Assembly (NCBI RefSeq): GCF_937871615.1
Contig: NZ_CALMPA010000022.1
Location: 124,001-188,000, forward strand
From: an uncultured Sphingomonas sp.
Lineage (GTDB): Bacteria; Pseudomonadota; Alphaproteobacteria; Sphingomonadales; Sphingomonadaceae
Direction: 5' to 3'
Length of the DNA: 64,000 nt
Shown: piece by piece, positions 7,677-16,539 of the stretch
Layout of the letters: every line of letters begins with the position of its first letter
How positions within the stretch are numbered: the stretch's first letter is position 1
Notes under the pieces: model-generated
What the model was told of the DNA's origin: nothing
The model's database searches: none
The model's input: the letters and a program-made list of their open reading frames with translations, nothing else
Made by a program: the position numbers and the translations under genes

Positions 7677-9053
7677 TCACCGGGGTTCGACAAGCTGGCC
7701 CAGCGCGTCGCCCATTTCCCGGATGTGTGCCACCTTGGCGTCAAGCGCGGACCAGTCATCCGCATCGGCGATGCGCGACCAGATCGCCTCCACCTCGTCG
7801 ATCAGCATCGCGCACGGGGCGCCGTGCCAATAAGCATGATCGCGCGCCGCGCGGGGGGCATGGCGATCGAGCAAAGCGCGGGCTTCGTCCCATTCCGGGC
7901 CATATTCCGCCGGCAGCGGCTGCGCGAAGGCATCGAAGAAGAAACGGTCGATGCCCGTGCCGCTCGCCCGCAAGGCACGCTCGATCGCCTGCACCAGCGC
8001 GCGATCGCTCGCCGGGTCGATCGGCTTGCGCCCCAGCCGCCACAGCAATGCGTCGGTGATCGCGGGCTGATAACGATCGCCGAACGTATCGAGCAGCGCG
8101 ATCATCGGCTCCGCCTCCGCCAGCACGCGCAGCGATACCGCGAGTTGCATCGCATCCCAGTGGATCGCCTCCGGCTGACGGCCGAAGGCGTAGAGCCCGG
8201 CATGGTCGAAATAGGCGGCGGTGAACCCCGGCTCCCACGTCGGCGCGAACCGCCACGGGCCGTAATCGAAGCTCTCGCCGGTGATGTTGATATTGTCCGA
8301 ATTGAGCACGCCATGGACGAACCCCGCCGCCATATAGCGCGCGGCGAGCGTGGCGGTGCGCGCGATGACATGATCGAGCAGCCGCAAGGGATCGTCGCCA
8401 TCCTCGCCATAGAGTTCGCGCAGCACATAGCCGACCAGCCGGCGCATCGCCTCCGCGTCGCGCAGATAGGCGAGCCGCTGGAACGTGCCGATGCGGATAT
8501 GGCCGTGGCTCAATCGCACCAACACCGCCGCGCGTGTGGGCGATGGCTCGTCGTTGCGTTGCAGGGCCTCGCCGGTTTCGATCAGAGAGAAGCTGCGCGA
8601 GGTGGGGACGCCCAGCGCCTCCAGCATCTCGCTTGCCAGTATCTCGCGCACGCCGCCCTTCAGCGTCAGCCGCCCGTCGCCGAAGCGGCTCCACGGCGTC
8701 TGCCCCGATCCCTTGGTGCCAAGATCCATCAGCCGACCGTCGCGGTTGCGGAGCTGCGCGAAGGTGAAGCCGCGCCCGTCGCCGATATCGGGATTGTACA
8801 CGCGGAACTGATGGCCGTGATAACGCAGCGCCAGCGGCTGCGGCAGCGTGCCGGGAAGCGGCGTGAACCGCCCGAAATGCGCGATCCATTCGCTGTCGCT
8901 CAGCCTATCCAGCCCCACTTCGCGCGCGGCGCGATCGTTGCGGAAACGCAGCCGGGTTTCGGGGAAATCCGCCGCCGTGACCGGATCGTAGAATGGCTCC
9001 CCCAGCGAAAGGAGCGTTTGTTCCGGTCGATACGCTTGCGGGTCGAAGGGCAT
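7677..9053 (-). CDS. selO: Protein adenylyltransferase SelO (YdiU/UPF0061)
   Basis: A 458-residue pseudokinase-fold enzyme. In characterised SelO proteins this fold transfers AMP to Ser, Thr or Tyr of target proteins and is linked to redox stress. Family signatures are YHGHQFRVYNPDIGDGRG, LGTKGSGQTPWSRFGDGR, and the metal-binding HGVLNSDNINITGESFDYGP. The ATG at 9053 is preferred. The frame opens 13 codons earlier at 9092, but that start overlaps the divergent hydrolase start at 9091. The usual C-terminal CxxU/CxxC redox motif is not seen; the protein ends QLVEPR. Confidence 0.92.
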   Translation of the reverse strand: MPFDPQAYRPEQTLLSLGEPFYDPVTAADFPETRLRFRNDRAAREVGLDRLSDSEWIAHFGRFTPLPGTLPQPLALRYHGHQFRVYNPDIGDGRGFTFAQLRNRDGRLMDLGTKGSGQTPWSRFGDGRLTLKGGVREILASEMLEALGVPTSRSFSLIETGEALQRNDEPSPTRAAVLVRLSHGHIRIGTFQRLAYLRDAEAMRRLVGYVLRELYGEDGDDPLRLLDHVIARTATLAARYMAAGFVHGVLNSDNINITGESFDYGPWRFAPTWEPGFTAAYFDHAGLYAFGRQPEAIHWDAMQLAVSLRVLAEAEPMIALLDTFGDRYQPAITDALLWRLGRKPIDPASDRALVQAIERALRASGTGIDRFFFDAFAQPLPAEYGPEWDEARALLDRHAPRAARDHAYWHGAPCAMLIDEVEAIWSRIADADDWSALDAKVAHIREMGDALGQLVEPR

Positions 9054-9090
9054 CCGGCGATATGGGGCGGATCGCAACGAAGGTTCAAGC

Positions 9091-9966
9091 ATGGCCGCCT
9101 ATCAGGATCTCTTTTGGTGGTCGAAGGACGAGCTGAAGCTCCATGCGCGCGATTATCCGGGCGACGCGGGCGCGCTGCCGGTGCTGTGCCTGCCGGGGCT
9201 GACCCGCAACGCGCGCGATTACGAGGTGCTGGCCGGGCGGCTTTCGGGCGCGCGGCGGGTGATCGCGATTGATTTTCGCGGGCGCGGCGAGAGCGCCTAT
9301 GCCAAAGACCCGATGAGCTATGGCCCGCTCACTTACGCGCAGGATGTGATCGCGCTGCTCGACGCGGCGGGGATTGATCGTTTCGTGTCGATCGGCACTT
9401 CGCTGGGCGGGATCGTGACGATGCTGCTCGCGGCGCTGGTGCCGGGGCGGATCGCCGGCGCGCTGCTCAACGATGTCGGGCCGGAGATAGACCCCGCCGG
9501 CGCGGCGCGGATCGCGGGCTATGTCGGCAAGTCGAGCGTGTGGCCGACCTGGGTGCACGCCGCGCACGCGCTGGCGGAAAGCAATGCCGATGTTTATCCC
9601 GCGTGGCGGATCGAGGACTGGCTGGCGATGGCCAAGCGCCTCTATCGCTTGAACAGCGCGGGCCGCATCGTGCTCGATTACGATCTCAAGATCGCCGAGC
9701 CATTTCATGTGCCGCCAGCGGAGGCCGGGCCGGACATGTGGCGTGCGCTCGCGGCGCTCGGCAATGCACCGGTGCTGATCGTGCGCGGCGGCAATTCCGA
9801 CATTCTTTCCGCCACGATCGCGGATCGCATGGTGGCGGCGCTGCCCGATGCGGAACTGCTGACGGTGGCGGGGATCGGCCATGCCCCGACGCTGGACGAG
9901 CCGGGGGTGGATGAAGCGATCGTCCGGCTGCTGGCGCGCGCCGAGCGGGAACCCGCGGGCGTGTGA
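9091..9966 (+). CDS. Alpha/beta hydrolase
   Basis: A 291-residue single-domain hydrolase. The oxyanion strand and turn VLCLPGLTRNARDY lead to the nucleophile elbow GTSLGG (Ser104). A GGNSDILS segment supplies the acid and GIGHAPTLDEP the catalytic His, completing the triad. No signal peptide is seen. The substrate is unknown; relatives include esterases and C-C or haloperoxidase-type hydrolases. Its start is divergent from selO with only 37 bp between start codons. Confidence 0.85.
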   Translation: MAAYQDLFWWSKDELKLHARDYPGDAGALPVLCLPGLTRNARDYEVLAGRLSGARRVIAIDFRGRGESAYAKDPMSYGPLTYAQDVIALLDAAGIDRFVSIGTSLGGIVTMLLAALVPGRIAGALLNDVGPEIDPAGAARIAGYVGKSSVWPTWVHAAHALAESNADVYPAWRIEDWLAMAKRLYRLNSAGRIVLDYDLKIAEPFHVPPAEAGPDMWRALAALGNAPVLIVRGGNSDILSATIADRMVAALPDAELLTVAGIGHAPTLDEPGVDEAIVRLLARAEREPAGV

Positions 9967-9998
9967 GGCGTCGTTCGGGGTGAACCCCGAAAGCCGCC

Positions 9999-11114
9999 AT
10001 GACCTTCCCGATCGACCATCTGATTTTCACTCCCGACGATGTCGATCTCGCGCGATCGCCGCTTGCCGGGAAGGTGGAGGCGGCAACTCATGTGCTCGGC
10101 GCGTTCAATCCGGGGATGACGCGGCTCGCCAACGGCAACCTCCTGCTGATGGTGCGCGTGGCGGAGGCGCTGACCGAGCCGATCGTCGACGGCCATGTCC
10201 GCTCGATGCGGTGGGACGGCGAACGATGCCGGCTCGATCCGTGGCCGTTGCAACTCGTCGATACCGCCGATCCCCGCGCCTTTGCGATGCGCGGCGGCGG
10301 GTGGCGGGTGATCGCGCTCACCTCGCTCTCATGGCTGCTGCCGGTCGAGCTGGATGCGGACGGGCGGCGGGTGGAGGCGGTGCATTATGATCGCGCGATC
10401 GGCCCGCGCGCATCGTGGCAATGCTATGGCGTGGAGGATGCGCGGATCAGCCGTGTCGGCGATCGTTTCCTGATGACCGCCTGTTCGGTCAGCCCCGAAC
10501 GGCTGGCGACCGCGCTTTATACCAGCGCGGACGCGCTGGACTGGAAGCTGGAGGGCATCGTCCTCGATCATCAGAACAAGGACATGCTGATTTTCGAAGG
10601 GCTGATCGGCGGGCATTACTGGGCGCAGACCCGGCCGCTGGGCGAGCTTTACTTCGCCTATCCCCCCGGCAGCGAATGGCGCGCGGGGCCGTCGATCAAC
10701 CTCGCCAGTTCGCCCGATGCGCTGCACTGGAAGCCGTGCGACCATCCCGGCATCCGCCCGCACGCCGCGACCATCGCGAGCGCGCGGATGGGCGGCGGCG
10801 CGCCGCCGGTGCGGACTGACGCGGGGTGGCTCAGCCTGTGGCATGGGGTGGAGCCGCACGGCATGGTCGGCATCTATCGCACTTACTGGACGCTGCTCGA
10901 TCGGGACGAGCCGTGGCGCGTCATCGCGAGCGGGGAGGGGCCGCTGATCGAGCCGAACCCGGCGCTGACCGAGCCGCATCGCGATCGGATGTATCTCGAC
11001 AATATCGTCTTCACGACGGGCATGGTCGATGCCGGCGATCACTGGATCGTGGCGAGCGGCGAGGCGGACCTCGCGTGCCGGATCACGCATGTGCCGAAGG
11101 GGGCGGTTGGTTAG
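9999..11114 (+). CDS. Glycoside hydrolase family 130-like (beta-mannoside phosphorylase/hydrolase)
   Basis: A 371-residue five-bladed beta-propeller protein of the GH130 type. Blade motifs are GAFNPGMTRLANGNLLLMVR near residue 34, the general-acid region YGVEDARIS, LWHGVEPHGMVGIYRTYW, and the closing TGMVDAGDHWIVASGEADL. Known members act on beta-1,4- or beta-1,2-linked mannosides by phosphorolysis or hydrolysis. Which of these applies cannot be told from sequence by eye. No signal peptide is evident, so a cytoplasmic site is likely. It precedes a GT4 glycosyltransferase on the same strand, which suggests a shared role in a mannose-containing glycan. Confidence 0.82.
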   Translation: MTFPIDHLIFTPDDVDLARSPLAGKVEAATHVLGAFNPGMTRLANGNLLLMVRVAEALTEPIVDGHVRSMRWDGERCRLDPWPLQLVDTADPRAFAMRGGGWRVIALTSLSWLLPVELDADGRRVEAVHYDRAIGPRASWQCYGVEDARISRVGDRFLMTACSVSPERLATALYTSADALDWKLEGIVLDHQNKDMLIFEGLIGGHYWAQTRPLGELYFAYPPGSEWRAGPSINLASSPDALHWKPCDHPGIRPHAATIASARMGGGAPPVRTDAGWLSLWHGVEPHGMVGIYRTYWTLLDRDEPWRVIASGEGPLIEPNPALTEPHRDRMYLDNIVFTTGMVDAGDHWIVASGEADLACRITHVPKGAVG

Positions 11115-11122
11115 CAGCACCC

Positions 11123-11218
11123 CGTCCGTTTCCCGCGACGGCGGAAATCCATTCGTGCTTACCTCACGCCTCTTTCCCCGATCTGTGCGAATGGATTCCC
11201 GCCTTCGCGGGAATGACG
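11123..11218. repeat. Inverted pair of REP-like hairpins (REPIN)
   Basis: The right unit (11187-11218) contains an 8-bp perfect hairpin, ATTCCCGC-CTTC-GCGGGAAT, followed by GACG. The left unit (11123-11158) is an imperfect reverse complement of it, sharing CGAATGGATT and the GCGGGAA core. The spacer is about 28 bases. The unit closely resembles the widely dispersed GGATTCCCGCCTTCGCGGG type of palindrome in Proteobacteria. Confidence 0.8.
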
Positions 11219-11280
11219 GCGTTGGCATTCGCGCGCGCGGCGGGCTTGGCGAAATGGCGTCCGCCACTTACGGCTGTCTC

Positions 11281-12420
11281 ATGGCCCAGCCCATCCGCAT
11301 CCTCCACCTCCACTCGACCTTCGATCTCGGCGGGAAGGAGGCGCGCGCGGTGCGGCTGATGAACGCGTTCGGCGATCGCGCGCGGCATGTGATCGTGTCG
11401 TCGATGGAGGGGCGCTACGGCGCGCAGGCGCGGATCGAAAAAGGCGTTCGCTACGAGATCGCGCAGAATCCGCCGCCGCTCGCGGGGCGGCCTTCGGTGG
11501 CGCGCTATGAGGCGATCGCGCGCTACATGCGCGGGTTCGATCTGGTGCTGACGTATAATTGGGGCGCGATCGACGGGGCGATGGCGCGGCGCGCGTTCGG
11601 AAGGCAGGTGCCGCCGCTCGTCCACCATGAGGATGGCTTCAACGAGGATGAAGCCGGCGGGCTGAAGCGCGAGCGCAACCTCTATCGCCGGCTCGCGCTG
11701 GGCGCGGCATATGCGCTGGCGGTGCCCTCGGAAACGCTCGAGCGGATCGCGCTGGAGACATGGAAGCAGCCGCGCGGCAAGGTCCATCGCATCGTCAACG
11801 GCATCGCCACCATGGCTTATGCCGGCGATCCCGAGCCGAAGGCGATCCCCGGCTTCGTCCGCAAGCCGAAGGAGGTGGTGATCGGCACCGTCGCCGGCCT
11901 GCGCGCGGTGAAGGATCTGCCCGCGCTGGTGCGCGCGGTCGGCGGGCTGGCGGGCAAATACCGGCTGGTTATCGTCGGCGAAGGGCCGGAACGCGCGGCG
12001 ATCGAGCGCGCGGCGATGGCGATGGGGATCGACGACAGGCTGGTGATGCCGGGCTTCCTCGATCGCCCCTATCGCTACATGCGGCATTTCGATCTGCTCG
12101 CTTTGTCTTCGCGCTCGGAGCAATTCCCGATCTCGGTGGTGGAGGCGATGGCCGCCGGGCTGCCGATCGTCGCGCCGCCGGTGGGCGACGTGCCGCGCAT
12201 GATCGCGCCGGAGAACTTCCCCTTCATCGCCGGGCAGGCGAACGAGGTGATGCTGCGCGATGCGATCCAGCCGCTGATGGATGACGCGGCGCTCCGCGCG
12301 CGGGTCGGCGCCGCCAATCAGGCGAAGGCGCGCGCGGAATTCGACGAAGCGGTGATGATCGCGCGCTACGCGGCATTATATGAAGGCGCGATGGGAAGGC
12401 CGGGCGCATTGAGTGCCTGA
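11281..12420 (+). CDS. Glycosyltransferase family 4 (GT-B fold)
   Basis: A 379-residue GT4-type transferase. The N-terminal Rossmann half begins RILHLHSTFDLGGKEARAVR, the glycine-rich acceptor loop of the family. The C-terminal nucleotide-sugar half has IGTVAGLRAVKDLPALVRA, LVIVGEGPERAAIE, and the acidic donor-binding region SRSEQFPISVVEAMAAGLPI. The start at 11281 is chosen because it opens with the canonical first strand; earlier in-frame codons run into the REP pair. It probably adds sugars to an exopolysaccharide, lipopolysaccharide or glycolipid. Donor and acceptor are unknown. Confidence 0.88.
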   Translation: MAQPIRILHLHSTFDLGGKEARAVRLMNAFGDRARHVIVSSMEGRYGAQARIEKGVRYEIAQNPPPLAGRPSVARYEAIARYMRGFDLVLTYNWGAIDGAMARRAFGRQVPPLVHHEDGFNEDEAGGLKRERNLYRRLALGAAYALAVPSETLERIALETWKQPRGKVHRIVNGIATMAYAGDPEPKAIPGFVRKPKEVVIGTVAGLRAVKDLPALVRAVGGLAGKYRLVIVGEGPERAAIERAAMAMGIDDRLVMPGFLDRPYRYMRHFDLLALSSRSEQFPISVVEAMAAGLPIVAPPVGDVPRMIAPENFPFIAGQANEVMLRDAIQPLMDDAALRARVGAANQAKARAEFDEAVMIARYAALYEGAMGRPGALSA

Positions 12421-12499
12421 AGCACGATTCAATTTGCTCGCTTCCGCCCGGCCATTCGCTATAGCGGGCGAAATTACGTCCGAAAGGTGACCAACTACC

Positions 12500-13903
12500 G
12501 TGTTCAAGGGTCTGAAGCCGATCGTCTATAACGGCCGCGAAGTGTGGCCGCTCGTCGAGGGCGGGAAAGGCGTGGCGGCGACCAATCATGCGTCGGCGGG
12601 CGCCTGGGCGGCGGCTGGCGGTATCGGCACGGTTTCGGCGGTGAACGCCGACAGCTATGATCCCGAGGGCAAGATCATTCCCCAGATCTACAAGGCGCTG
12701 ACGCGGCGGGAGCGGCACGAGGAACTGATCGCCTATGCGATCGAGGGCGCGGTGCAGCAGGTTCGCCGCGCGTTCGAGATCGCCGGCGGTAAGGGCGCGA
12801 TCAACATCAACGTGCTGTGGGAAATGGGCGGCGCGCAGCGCGTGCTGAACGGCGTGCTGGAACGGACGCGCGGCATGGTGGCGGGCGTCACCTGCGGCGC
12901 GGGGATGCCGTACAAGCTCTCTGAAATCGCGGCGTCCTACGATGTTCATTATCTGCCGATCGTTTCGTCGGCGCGCGCCTTCCGCGCATTGTGGAAGCGG
13001 GCCTATTCCAAGGTGGCGCATCTGCTCGGTGCGGTGGTGTATGAAGACCCGTGGCTCGCCGGTGGGCACAACGGCCTGTCGAACGCCGAAGACCCGCTGA
13101 AGCCGGAAGACCCCTATCCCCGCGTCAAGGCGCTGCGCGAAACGATGCGCGAGGGCGGCATCCCGGATTCCACCCCGATCGTGATGGCCGGCGGCGTCTG
13201 GTATCTGCGGGACTGGAATGACTGGATCGACAATCCCGAACTCGGCCAGATCGCCTTCCAATATGGCACGCGCCCGCTGCTGACCAGGGAAAGCCCGATC
13301 CCTGAAGGCTGGAAAGAGCGGCTGATGACGATCGAGGAGGGCGATGTCCTCCTCCACAAATTCTCGCCGACCGGCTTCTATTCCTCCGCCGTGCGCAACC
13401 CGTTCCTGCGCAGCCTTGAGGCGCGCTCGGACCGGCAGATCGCTTTTTCGACGCAGGAGGCCGGCGATCACGTCTTCCAGCTCGACGTGGGGGTGAAGGG
13501 CAAGAATTTCTGGGTGACGCGCAATGATTTGCTGCGCGCGCGCGAATGGTTCGGCGCTGGCTTCACCGATGCGCTGAAGACGCCTGACAATACGCTCGTC
13601 TTCGTGACGCCGACCGAAAAGACCGAAATCCGCAAGGATCAGGCCGATTGCATGGGCTGCCTCAGCCAGTGTCTGTTCTCAAGCTGGGCGGATACCGAAA
13701 CCAATTCGACCGGGCGGCTCGCCGATCCGCGCAGCTTCTGCATCCAGAAGACGTTGCAGGAAATCGCGCATGGCGGCGATACCGATCAGAATCTGATGTT
13801 CGCCGGGCACGCCGCGTTCAACTTCAAGCGCGATCCATTCTATTCGAACGGCTTCGTGCCCACGGTGAAGCAGCTCGTCGACCGCATCCTGACCGGGGAT
13901 TGA
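12500..13903 (+). CDS. Nitronate monooxygenase (2-nitropropane dioxygenase family)
   Basis: A 467-residue FMN-dependent TIM-barrel enzyme, starting from GTG at 12500 with GAAAGGTGA upstream. Flavin-binding features include ATNHASAGAWAAAGGIGTVS near the N terminus, GMVAGVTCGAGMP, and IVMAGGVWYLRDW. A C-terminal insertion has the Cys-rich segment DCMGCLSQC, which is unusual for short nitronate monooxygenases and typical of a long subgroup. The family oxidises nitronates or acts as an enoyl reductase-like flavoprotein. The start of the next gene follows immediately. Confidence 0.82.
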   Translation: MFKGLKPIVYNGREVWPLVEGGKGVAATNHASAGAWAAAGGIGTVSAVNADSYDPEGKIIPQIYKALTRRERHEELIAYAIEGAVQQVRRAFEIAGGKGAININVLWEMGGAQRVLNGVLERTRGMVAGVTCGAGMPYKLSEIAASYDVHYLPIVSSARAFRALWKRAYSKVAHLLGAVVYEDPWLAGGHNGLSNAEDPLKPEDPYPRVKALRETMREGGIPDSTPIVMAGGVWYLRDWNDWIDNPELGQIAFQYGTRPLLTRESPIPEGWKERLMTIEEGDVLLHKFSPTGFYSSAVRNPFLRSLEARSDRQIAFSTQEAGDHVFQLDVGVKGKNFWVTRNDLLRAREWFGAGFTDALKTPDNTLVFVTPTEKTEIRKDQADCMGCLSQCLFSSWADTETNSTGRLADPRSFCIQKTLQEIAHGGDTDQNLMFAGHAAFNFKRDPFYSNGFVPTVKQLVDRILTGD

Positions 13904-13907
13904 GCCG

Positions 13908-14600
13908 CTGAAACGCGCACTCGTCGTCCGTCACGTCGCCTATGAGGGGCTTGCCGGCTATCGCGCGCCGATCGAGGCGGCGGGCTATGTGATCGAGCGG
14001 GTGCCCGCCTGCACCGCCGATTTCGCGGCGCTGGACATGATCGCGCCCGATCTGCTGGTGGTGATGGGCGGCCCGATGGGGGTGTATGACACGCCCGAGC
14101 ATCCGTGGATCGCGCCGGAGATTGCGGGGATCGCCGCGCGGATCGAGGCGGGGCGACCGACGTTGGGGGTGTGCCTCGGCAGCCAGATGATCGCCGCCGC
14201 GCTGGGCGCGCGCGTCTATCCGGGAAGCGGGCCGGAACTGGGATTCGCGCCGCTGGCCGATCTCGACATGGAGTCGCCGCTCGCGCATCTTGCCGGGGTG
14301 GCGATGCTGCACTGGCATGGTGATACGTTTGATCTGCCGGCGGGCGCGCGGCGGCTGGCCTCCACGGCGCGCTACGCCAATCAGGCCTTCGCGCTTGGCG
14401 ATCACGTGCTCGCGCTGCAATTCCACGCCGAGATGGGCGAAGACCCGCGCTTCGAGACTTGGGTGGATGAGGGCGGGACGATGATCGCTGCGGCGGGGCT
14501 GACCGCGGCCGGATTGCGCGGCGATCATGCGACGCTCGGCCCGCTCGCGGTGAACGCCGGGCGGCGGATGCTGGCCGACTGGCTCGATCGGCTGCGCTGA
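13908..14600 (+). CDS. Class I glutamine amidotransferase
   Basis: A 230-residue GATase1 protein of the GMP-synthase-like free-standing type. The triad is visible as Cys89 (LGVCLGSQM), His173 and Glu175 (LQFHAEMG), with the oxyanion loop VMGGPMGVYDTPEHPW. The expected N-terminal strand (KRALVVRHVAYEGLAG) lies upstream of the first GTG at 13989. The only plausible initiators there are CTG at 13908 or ATT at 13899, so I use CTG, 4 bases after the previous stop. Translation may be coupled. The substrate is unknown; relatives hydrolyse glutamine or gamma-glutamyl compounds. Confidence 0.8.
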   Translation: MKRALVVRHVAYEGLAGYRAPIEAAGYVIERVPACTADFAALDMIAPDLLVVMGGPMGVYDTPEHPWIAPEIAGIAARIEAGRPTLGVCLGSQMIAAALGARVYPGSGPELGFAPLADLDMESPLAHLAGVAMLHWHGDTFDLPAGARRLASTARYANQAFALGDHVLALQFHAEMGEDPRFETWVDEGGTMIAAAGLTAAGLRGDHATLGPLAVNAGRRMLADWLDRLR

Positions 14601-14696
14601 GCCGCGCGACAATATTTCCGTGGCGTAACCGCGCTGACATGGCGGTGACGCATTCGCGGCCTATATGCCTGAGCACCGCCCGAAAGGAGACGTGCG

Positions 14697-14873
14697 ATGA
14701 GCCTGGCCCGAGACCGCCTCTATCACACCCGCCGCGCCTATCAGGAGGCGGTTCGCGCGATTCGCACGCTGAGTGACGATGCCGCCGCCAGCCATGACGA
14801 GCTTTGCCTGCTCCACTGCCGCCGCTTCGTGGCCGCGATGGGGGCGGGGGGCAGGGAGCCGGTGGCCGCCTGA
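14697..14873 (+). CDS. Small hypothetical protein (58 aa)
   Basis: ATG at 14697 is preceded by a strong ribosome binding site (AAAGGAGA, 14682-14689). The 58-residue product begins MSLARDRLYHTRRAYQEAVR, is Arg- and Ala-rich, is probably mostly helical, and has two Cys near its C-terminal third. No family is recognised. The strong Shine-Dalgarno sequence and isolated position are the evidence that it is real. Confidence 0.5.
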   Translation: MSLARDRLYHTRRAYQEAVRAIRTLSDDAAASHDELCLLHCRRFVAAMGAGGREPVAA

Positions 14874-14925
14874 ACATGCGCGCCGGCGCCGCCGGGCGCC
14901 AAGGGCGGGTATTCGCCGATCCGCC

Positions 14926-15924
14926 TTATGCCCAGCCTTCGAGCACCTGATCCGGCGGGCGGTGACCATCCGCCCACATGCGGATGTTGGTGATTACCTT
15001 CTCGCCGGTGGCGAAACGCCCCTCATAGGTCGCTGAGCCCATGTGCGGGGTCATCACGACATTTGAAAGCGCGAGCAGGCGCGGGTCGATCTCCGGCTCG
15101 TGCCGCCACACGTCCAGCCCAGCGCCGGCCAGCCGCCCTTCCGCAAGGGCCGCCACCATCGCATCCTCATCCACCACGCCGCCACGGCTGGTGTTGATGA
15201 GATAGACGTGGGCACGCATCAGCGCGATGCGCCGCGCGTCGAGCAGGTCGCGGCTGTCGTCGTTCAGCGGCGTGTGGATCGTCAGGATGTCGATCGCGCC
15301 CAGCATCTCATCGAGATTGGGGTGCCATTGCGCGCCGCACTCGGCCTCCACCACCTTGGGCAGGCGATGGCGGTTGTGATAATGGATCGACAGGCCGAAG
15401 GCGCGCGCGCGCCGTGCCACCGCCTGCCCGATGCGCCCCATGCCGATGATGCCCAGCGCCTTGCCGCCGATGCGATGGCCGAGCATCCCGCCGGGGCTCC
15501 AGCCGGTCCACTGGCCCGATCGCACCAGCTTCTCGCCCTCGGCCAGCCGCCGGGGGACGGAAAGGATCAGCGCCAGCGTCATATCGGCGGTGTCTTCGGT
15601 CAGCACGCCGGGCGTGTTGGTGACGATGATGCCGCGCGCGCGCGCCGCCTTCAGATCAATATGGTTCACCCCCGCGCCGAAATTGGCGATCAGCCGCAGC
15701 CGTTCGCCCGCGCCTTCGATCAGCGCGGCGTCGATCGTATCGGTCATCGTCGGCACGAAAACGTCGCATGACTGCATCGCCGCCGCCAGCTCGTCGCGGG
15801 TCATCGCGCGATCGGTGCGGTTGTTGGTGGCGTCGAACAGCGCCTCCAGCCGATCCATCACCGCGTCGGGAAGTTCGCGGGTGACGATCACCTTCGGATT
15901 GGCGCAGCGACGCGTTTCGACCAT
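14926..15924 (-). CDS. D-2-hydroxyacid dehydrogenase (glyoxylate/hydroxypyruvate reductase type)
   Basis: A 332-residue NAD(P)-dependent enzyme interconverting 2-oxo and D-2-hydroxy acids. The cofactor motif is GKALGIIGMGRIGQAVARRA, and the catalytic Arg, Glu and His fall in NTSRGGVVDE, RHEPEIDPRL and VMTPHMGSAT. The substrate-end motif ANFGAGVNHID resembles glyoxylate reductase/glycerate dehydrogenase. The start at 15924 gives the normal length. The frame continues further upstream but is antisense to the next gene. The exact substrate is inferred only to subfamily level. Confidence 0.88.
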   Translation of the reverse strand: MVETRRCANPKVIVTRELPDAVMDRLEALFDATNNRTDRAMTRDELAAAMQSCDVFVPTMTDTIDAALIEGAGERLRLIANFGAGVNHIDLKAARARGIIVTNTPGVLTEDTADMTLALILSVPRRLAEGEKLVRSGQWTGWSPGGMLGHRIGGKALGIIGMGRIGQAVARRARAFGLSIHYHNRHRLPKVVEAECGAQWHPNLDEMLGAIDILTIHTPLNDDSRDLLDARRIALMRAHVYLINTSRGGVVDEDAMVAALAEGRLAGAGLDVWRHEPEIDPRLLALSNVVMTPHMGSATYEGRFATGEKVITNIRMWADGHRPPDQVLEGWA

Positions 15925-16020
15925 GAATGGGGCTTGGCGAACGGCTTGGCCGGCGTCAACGGCATTGATCTGTCGGGCGAAGCGTGAAAGGTCGATATCG
16001 TCTGCCAACAGGGGAATAAG

Positions 16021-16539
16021 ATGCGACGGGTGCCGGTGTTGATGGCCATGGCGGCGGCGGGCGCGCTGATCGCGGGCGATGCGATGGTGGGCGGGCTGAC
16101 CGTGCACAGCGCGATCGCTGCCGATCAGCCGAAGAAGGCGCCGTATTTCGCCTCGATCGCGCCGTCGCGCGCGCGGATGCGCAGCGGGCCGGGGCGGAGC
16201 TATCCGGCGACCTGGCTGTATGTCCGCGCCGATCTGCCGGTGCGCGTGGTCGATGCTTTCAAGGATTGGCGCAAGGTTGAAGACCCGGCGGGCGTGCAGG
16301 GCTGGATGCAGGGCAAGATGGTCAGCCAGCGCCGCACCGCGCTGGTGCTGGGAGAGATCGTGGAACTGCGTGAGAAGCCGTCGGCGGGCGGCAAGGTGAC
16401 GTGGCGAGCCGAGCCGGGCGTGGTCGGGCGGGTGAGCCAATGCGGTGGCGGCTGGTGCCGGTTCGATGTCAACGGGCGCGCCGGCTTCGTCGAGACCGAT
16501 CATTTGTGGGGCGTCGCGCCCGAGGAGACATTGCCGTAA
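16021..16539 (+). CDS. Exported SH3-domain protein
   Basis: A 172-residue protein with an N-terminal signal sequence (about residues 1-34, ending HSAIAADQ). Two bacterial SH3-like modules follow: SRARMRSGPGRSYPATWLYV near residue 50, and LGEIVELREKPSAGGKVTWR near 110. These modules usually bind peptidoglycan or stabilise envelope proteins. AGGGGAATAAG lies just upstream of the ATG. The stop overlaps nadC (TAATG), so the two are co-translated, probably by chance of gene packing rather than pathway. Confidence 0.85.
   Translation: MRRVPVLMAMAAAGALIAGDAMVGGLTVHSAIAADQPKKAPYFASIAPSRARMRSGPGRSYPATWLYVRADLPVRVVDAFKDWRKVEDPAGVQGWMQGKMVSQRRTALVLGEIVELREKPSAGGKVTWRAEPGVVGRVSQCGGGWCRFDVNGRAGFVETDHLWGVAPEETLP

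Noticed and set aside
7725..9272. Rightward 515-codon frame opposite selO
   Set aside because: Antisense to conserved SelO motifs and running into the next gene out of frame.
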